A DNA stretch of 14,711 nucleotides, taken from positions 1 through 14,711 of the forward strand of contig JAOPYU010000324.1 in assembly GCA_025964455.1 (NCBI GenBank), given 5' to 3'. The stretch comes from Thermoleophilia bacterium. Its GTDB lineage: Bacteria; Actinomycetota; Thermoleophilia; Gaiellales; SKUG01. Position numbers and translations under genes: made by a program. Shown piece by piece: positions 12,301 through 14,711 of this stretch (position 1 is the first letter of the stretch; every line of letters starts with the position of its first letter). The notes beneath the pieces were generated by a model. The model saw nothing but the letters and a program-made list of their open reading frames with translations, ran no database searches and had not been told where the DNA came from.

Positions 12301-14109
12301 TGGGGCAAGGGCCTCGTGTCGCAGCTCATCGTCGAGCCACCGGGCTCCACGTACCACGACCCGAGGACGGGCGCCCAGGTCGACTCGGGGACGATCGTGG
12401 ACATCCACACGTCGAGCCCGCTCGTGCCTGGCGTGGTGACCGGCAGCTTCCGCGAGATGGCGCTGTGGACCATCGACGACAACCCGGCACGAACCCCGGG
12501 CACGCCGGAGGAGGAGGCCAACGTGGTCGACTCGACGCTCAACCTGCGCGCCGAGCCATGGGCTGACCGGCTCGCGGCGAATCCGGACCCGTCGGTGGTG
12601 CTCAGCTCCTTCGTGCACGGCGACCCGAACACGCCGCTGCCGAAGGCGTACCCGAACGACCCGTTCGTCGTGCGCACCATCAACGTCTCGGGCAACGGTA
12701 TCGACACGCTGCACATCGACGGACACACCTCGCGTCAGGAGCTCCGCCACACCAGTTCCGCGGGGCAGCGCGACGGTGCGTTGAGCGACACGATCCACTA
12801 CGGCATCTCCGAGCGCTACACGCGGGTGCTCGAGGGCGGCGCGGGCGGACCGTCGGGTCGCCCGGGTGACTACCTGTACATGAACGGCATCGGTCGCCGG
12901 TTCACGGACGGAGCGTGGGGCGTCCTGCGCGTGCTGCCGAACCGGGCTGCGGACCTCAAGCCGCTGCCGGGGCGGCCGACGCCGGCGAACGGACCGGCGC
13001 AGCCGACCAGGACGAACCAGCGTCCGCCCGAGCCGGTGAATCCGGGGCTGCCATGCCCGGCGGGTGCACCGAAGCGCACGTTCGACGTCAGTGCGATCGA
13101 CCTGTCCGGTAAGGCGCTCGATCGCGGGCCGGGAATCCGCGCGGCGTTCGTGCCGACGCCGGACGTGGACGGTGTGCAGGCGGGCACGCGCCGGCTCGAG
13201 CCGCTCGTGCTGCACGCTGCGGAGGGTGAGTGCATCGAGGTGACGGTGCGCAACCAGCGCGCGGCGAAGCCGGGCAGCGCGGCGCCGCGTGTCGGCTTCC
13301 ACGTCTCGGAGCTCGAGCGCACGACGGCCTCGTCGGGTGTGGACGTCGGCTTCGGTCCGGAGCAGACGATCGCTGGGGGCCAGTCGCGGCTGTACCGCTA
13401 CTTCGCGCCGACGGAGCAGGTGGGCGGCACGCTCATCTCCGACATGGGCGAGCCGACCAACCCGATGCAGGGTCTGTACGGCATGCTCGTGGTGGCGCCG
13501 CGCGGGTCGGCGTTCCGTGATCCGGCGACGTTCGCGAGCCGTGACATCGGTGAGCAGGTCATGGTGCTGCCTGACAGCGGCGCCCCCTATCGCGATGTCA
13601 GTCTGCTGTTCGCCGACGACGACGAGAAGATCGGCGACAACAAGATGCCGTACCCGCACGACGTGAACGGCAAGGTGTCGCTCAGCTACGGCACGGCAGG
13701 CGCGCGGCCGGATTCGGCTGACACCTTCCGCAGCGGTCCGGGACTGAAGCTGACGACGCCGTTCCTGCAGTCCTATGTCGGAGATCGTATGCGCATCCAC
13801 GTGGGTGTCGCGGCGGGCAGCGAGCAGAGCCACCTGTTCGGGGCCGGCGGGGCCGCGTGGCCGCGCGAGCCGTTCATGGCCGGCAGCGAGCTCACGTCGA
13901 CGCAAGGCATGGCGGCGTGGGAGGTGTTCGACGTGCATCCCCGCATCGGGCTGGACGGCGGCCTCGTCGGCCCGGGCGACGTGGTCTACGGCGACGTGCG
14001 ACGGCCCTTCACCGAGGCCGGTCTCTGGGGCCTGCTGCGGGTACTGCCGGCGACCTCGTGCTCGTCGAGCGTGCGCCCGCTGCCCGGCGGCACGTGCGAC
14101 GGCGGGTGA
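9388..14109 (+). CDS. Membrane-anchored, three-module (six-cupredoxin) multicopper oxidase, MnxG/MofA-like
   Basis: This is a 1573-residue copper oxidase. Residues 1-210 form about five hydrophobic segments (near 18-33, 61-79, 95-115, 145-162, 183-203); the last follows RRRRW and ends in AAAD, like a signal peptide. Three modules follow, each opening with a CPxxAPxR motif at Cys215, Cys760 and Cys1223. Module A has HIFHLHG (His500, 503, 505) and HCHIAEHYNSGM (His573, Cys574, His575, His579, Met584), i.e. type-1 copper ligands plus half of the trinuclear site. Module B has HIHH (His845, His847) and WHDH (His963, His965), the other half. All expected ligands are present, but the motif order is 3-4-1-2. 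Module C is degenerate. The module A opening (TLNRFGDHDPKGHMYALQE) recalls MofA/MnxG Mn(II) oxidases, and the size is like MofA. Likely reaction: oxidation of Mn(II) or another metal or phenol outside the cell with O2 reduction. The substrate is inference. Confidence 0.9.
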   Translation: MHPHAPNARTSRSRRHHIPAAATTLALVGAGMPFEQWLHGVASGHGHDEAIGPVQHALRDGAAVLPAMFVAVLLALALCRRMLGVREFSEVARATAVFAPVVGLTGAVAFGLGVPAHAWLFEGPGALARGGDVGAWLGHARDDGAAALVATLPAATLVSLAMRSRARMRSVTSWMGARRRRWVLASVATTSAVVPALALTLLTGPAAADLADGPCPAGAPVRHYAVAALDVDITLNRFGDHDPKGHMYALQERVADVRAQEASKQVSIGLGDDAIQPLVVRAAMGECVDIDFRNDANAPYGLHIDGLAFTAGSGGDPVGANAETTVAPGGTRTFRYFVPVEPTMEGAHYMRPGPGRRAAVSHGLFGALVVEPEGSSWKNARTGGPLQSGWEAIVSVPGKKAFREFVRLYHEVGADDEDVFDKSGEKLPQVDKHTDAYRPGSRAINYRSEPFMHRLDKAEHEKSLAYNSYTFGDPATPFGRSYLGEPTKMRILHPGSEMFHIFHLHGGGIRWRANPVADAGFDYQDTGLNKHPAPMAASMRLDSQAFGPGEAYNLEIEGGAGGVQQTVGDLLEHCHIAEHYNSGMWEFWRVFNTRQPDLEPLPDRAPLAESVSSRGLIGHTMPDGTTLTAANIDAWISALVPPRGVPKDDQDASVWNWKLDTSTPGQPLALGEPEDRSDWPDLRDGAHPGGMPGDVFVGDRPEIRFDPTTGKPAFPLLRPHVGQRAPFSPAHSGTPYLGSRVNANKTTPVDPYAKRPDGLCPSNAPSRQFGITSISLPIQVTRSGKTDPTGMIFVLNQDKAAVRAGTKPAQPLAIRANQGDCVNVNFTTEIPDAAAFNGFSKNNMHIHHVQFDIQGSDGASAGFVFDQSIRPYRSNDVQLTARGRKGDTAIQVASAAKFQPGVWIGVGEGENGLEVHQIASISGRTLRLKDGLKGAWPAGTWVGVEFQRYQWYPDVNLDNVFWHDHVDGIHGWGKGLVSQLIVEPPGSTYHDPRTGAQVDSGTIVDIHTSSPLVPGVVTGSFREMALWTIDDNPARTPGTPEEEANVVDSTLNLRAEPWADRLAANPDPSVVLSSFVHGDPNTPLPKAYPNDPFVVRTINVSGNGIDTLHIDGHTSRQELRHTSSAGQRDGALSDTIHYGISERYTRVLEGGAGGPSGRPGDYLYMNGIGRRFTDGAWGVLRVLPNRAADLKPLPGRPTPANGPAQPTRTNQRPPEPVNPGLPCPAGAPKRTFDVSAIDLSGKALDRGPGIRAAFVPTPDVDGVQAGTRRLEPLVLHAAEGECIEVTVRNQRAAKPGSAAPRVGFHVSELERTTASSGVDVGFGPEQTIAGGQSRLYRYFAPTEQVGGTLISDMGEPTNPMQGLYGMLVVAPRGSAFRDPATFASRDIGEQVMVLPDSGAPYRDVSLLFADDDEKIGDNKMPYPHDVNGKVSLSYGTAGARPDSADTFRSGPGLKLTTPFLQSYVGDRMRIHVGVAAGSEQSHLFGAGGAAWPREPFMAGSELTSTQGMAAWEVFDVHPRIGLDGGLVGPGDVVYGDVRRPFTEAGLWGLLRVLPATSCSSSVRPLPGGTCDGG

Positions 14110-14125
14110 GGTGGGCGGGGCCCCG

Positions 14126-14178
14126 GGCATGTGCCGCAATCAGCGACACGTATGCGCCACCTGTTTGCGGCACATGCC
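14126..14178. repeat. Palindromic intergenic repeat, copy 1
   Basis: A 14-bp arm (14126-14139, GGCATGTGCCGCAA with its first base from the flanking G run) pairs perfectly with 14165-14178 across a 25-base loop. The element begins 17 bp after the multicopper oxidase stop, in a convergent gap, and could act as a transcription terminator or mRNA-stabilising hairpin. No U-tract follows. Confidence 0.88.
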
Positions 14179-14200
14179 GGCTGGGGCGCCGTGGCGCGAC

Positions 14201-14251
14201 CATGTGCCGCAACGAGCGACACGTATGCGCCACCTGTTTGCGGCACATGCC
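14201..14251. repeat. Palindromic intergenic repeat, copy 2
   Basis: This 51-bp stretch is identical to 14128-14178 except for two adjacent loop bases, giving a direct repeat with 73-bp periodicity. Its 12-bp arms are 14201-14212 and 14238-14249. Conservation of both the arms and the 25-base loop suggests a defined mobile or structural element of REP/MITE type rather than a simple terminator. The rest of the 14110-14272 gap holds no gene that I can support. Confidence 0.88.
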
Positions 14252-14272
14252 AGCTGTCGCAGCCGGCGGCTG

Positions 14273-14711
14273 TCAGGGGATGAGCACGAGCTTGCGGTTC
14301 GGGGAGGCGGCCTGGCGTTCCCAGGCGGCGGCGACGTCGTCGAGTGACATCCGCTCGACGTCGATGGTGAGCTCGCCCGCCGCGGCGTGCTCGAGCATCC
14401 GCGCGTACTCGTCGCGGCGAACCTGGACCGGCACCCGGAAATTCGTGAAGCCCAGGATGGATGCGTGCTTGCCGCGGATCCACCCGGAGCGCAACGTCGC
14501 CTCGGTGCCGGCGGACTGACCGATCTGCACGAGCCGACCGTCCGGCCCCAGCGCGTCGATGGCCGCCGCAGCAGGCGCGCCCCACACCGGGTCGATGACC
14601 AGGTCGATGTCCGCGCCGCCGGCCGCGTCGCGGAAGGCGCCCGCGAGGTCCGCGGCGCCCGCTCGGTCCGCGGTGCCCGCTCGGTCCGCGGTGCCCGCTC
14701 GGTCCGCGGTG
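14273..14711 (-). CDS. Quinone oxidoreductase/zinc-type alcohol dehydrogenase family protein (C-terminal part, 5' truncated)
   Basis: The minus-strand frame is open from the window edge to TGA at 14275-14273, giving about 146 residues. After the repeat segment the protein reads GADIDLVIDPVWGAPAAAAIDAL, GPDGRLVQIGQSAG, IRGKHASILGFTNF, then EYARMLEHAAAGELTIDVERM and a terminal RKLVLIP. This is the C-terminal half of the Rossmann domain and the return to the catalytic domain of medium-chain NAD(P)H-dependent reductases (QOR/Qor2 type). No zinc-binding residues fall in this part. A GTG at 14587 is an internal codon; the true start is beyond the window. It is convergent with the multicopper oxidase operon and has no evident functional link to it. 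The six-residue tandem repeat just upstream of GADIDLV is unusual for the family. Confidence 0.85.
   Translation of the reverse strand, partial: TADRAGTADRAGTADRAGAADLAGAFRDAAGGADIDLVIDPVWGAPAAAAIDALGPDGRLVQIGQSAGTEATLRSGWIRGKHASILGFTNFRVPVQVRRDEYARMLEHAAAGELTIDVERMSLDDVAAAWERQAASPNRKLVLIP
14639..14711. repeat. 18-bp tandem repeat inside the oxidoreductase gene, running off the window
   Basis: Three perfect copies of GCCCGCTCGGTCCGCGGT lie at 14657-14674, 14675-14692 and 14693-14710. They are preceded by a degenerate copy at 14639-14656 with three mismatches. On the minus strand each copy encodes one six-residue unit (TADRAG), so copy-number change keeps the frame. The array may continue beyond base 14711. 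Confidence 0.95.

Noticed and set aside
10549..14139. Minus-strand open frame of about 1200 codons
   Set aside because: It is a shadow of the multicopper oxidase gene. Its composition is biased to Arg/Val/His with no motifs, and it runs through the intergenic repeat.
14260..14272. Five-base-pair hairpin (CAGCC/GGCTG, three-base loop) just after the oxidoreductase stop on the minus strand
   Set aside because: It is too short and without a U-tract, so it was not listed as a terminator.
14129..14350. Short Cys/His-rich peptide (CRNxRHVCATCLRHMP) encoded twice by the intergenic repeats
   Set aside because: It looks like a zinc-binding motif, but the symmetrical inverted arms explain the recurring residues, and there is no ribosome binding site or independent coding signal.

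Overview
High-GC DNA with dense coding, GTG starts and short intergenic gaps. The gene content (acyl-CoA dehydrogenase, lipoyl-transfer enzyme, actinobacterial-style GST-like protein) suggests an actinomycete-type bacterium, perhaps of the Thermoleophilia/Solirubrobacterales kind. The taxonomic guess is inference only.

Left part (1-3166): metabolic genes. The window opens inside a PLP-dependent lyase of the diaminopropionate ammonia-lyase type. It is followed by an acyl-CoA dehydrogenase with its own Shine-Dalgarno sequence and a 17-bp tandem repeat upstream. Convergent to these is a minus-strand pair: a lipoate-ligase/octanoyltransferase-family protein, then a GST-fold protein. The last gene's stop codon shares a CTAG palindrome with the dehydrogenase stop.

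Centre and right (3270-14109): a plus-strand, operon-like block of three genes that dominates the window. (1) An 1811-aa exported protein: animal-type haem peroxidase with all key active-site residues, RTX-like calcium-binding repeats, a choice-of-anchor-D-like domain and two tandem Ig-like repeats. (2) A 214-aa protein with one membrane segment and a DUF4352-like extracytoplasmic domain, overlapping gene 1 by GTGA. (3) A 1573-aa protein: a membrane domain of about five helices fused to three tandem cupredoxin modules. It carries a full set of multicopper-oxidase ligands, but in non-canonical order (motifs 3 and 4 precede 1 and 2). Haem peroxidases with calcium-binding repeats (MopA type) and very large multicopper oxidases (MnxG/MofA type) are the two enzyme classes linked to bacterial Mn(II) oxidation. 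Finding both in one apparent operon with a dedicated small membrane protein makes this a candidate extracellular metal-oxidising system. It is the main discovery in the window.

Right end (14110-14711): a 163-bp convergent intergenic region holds two tandem copies of a 51-bp palindromic repeat. It is followed by a minus-strand, 5'-truncated quinone-oxidoreductase-family gene. The coding sequence of that gene carries an in-frame 18-bp tandem repeat running off the window edge. No rRNA, tRNA, CRISPR array or transposase was seen.
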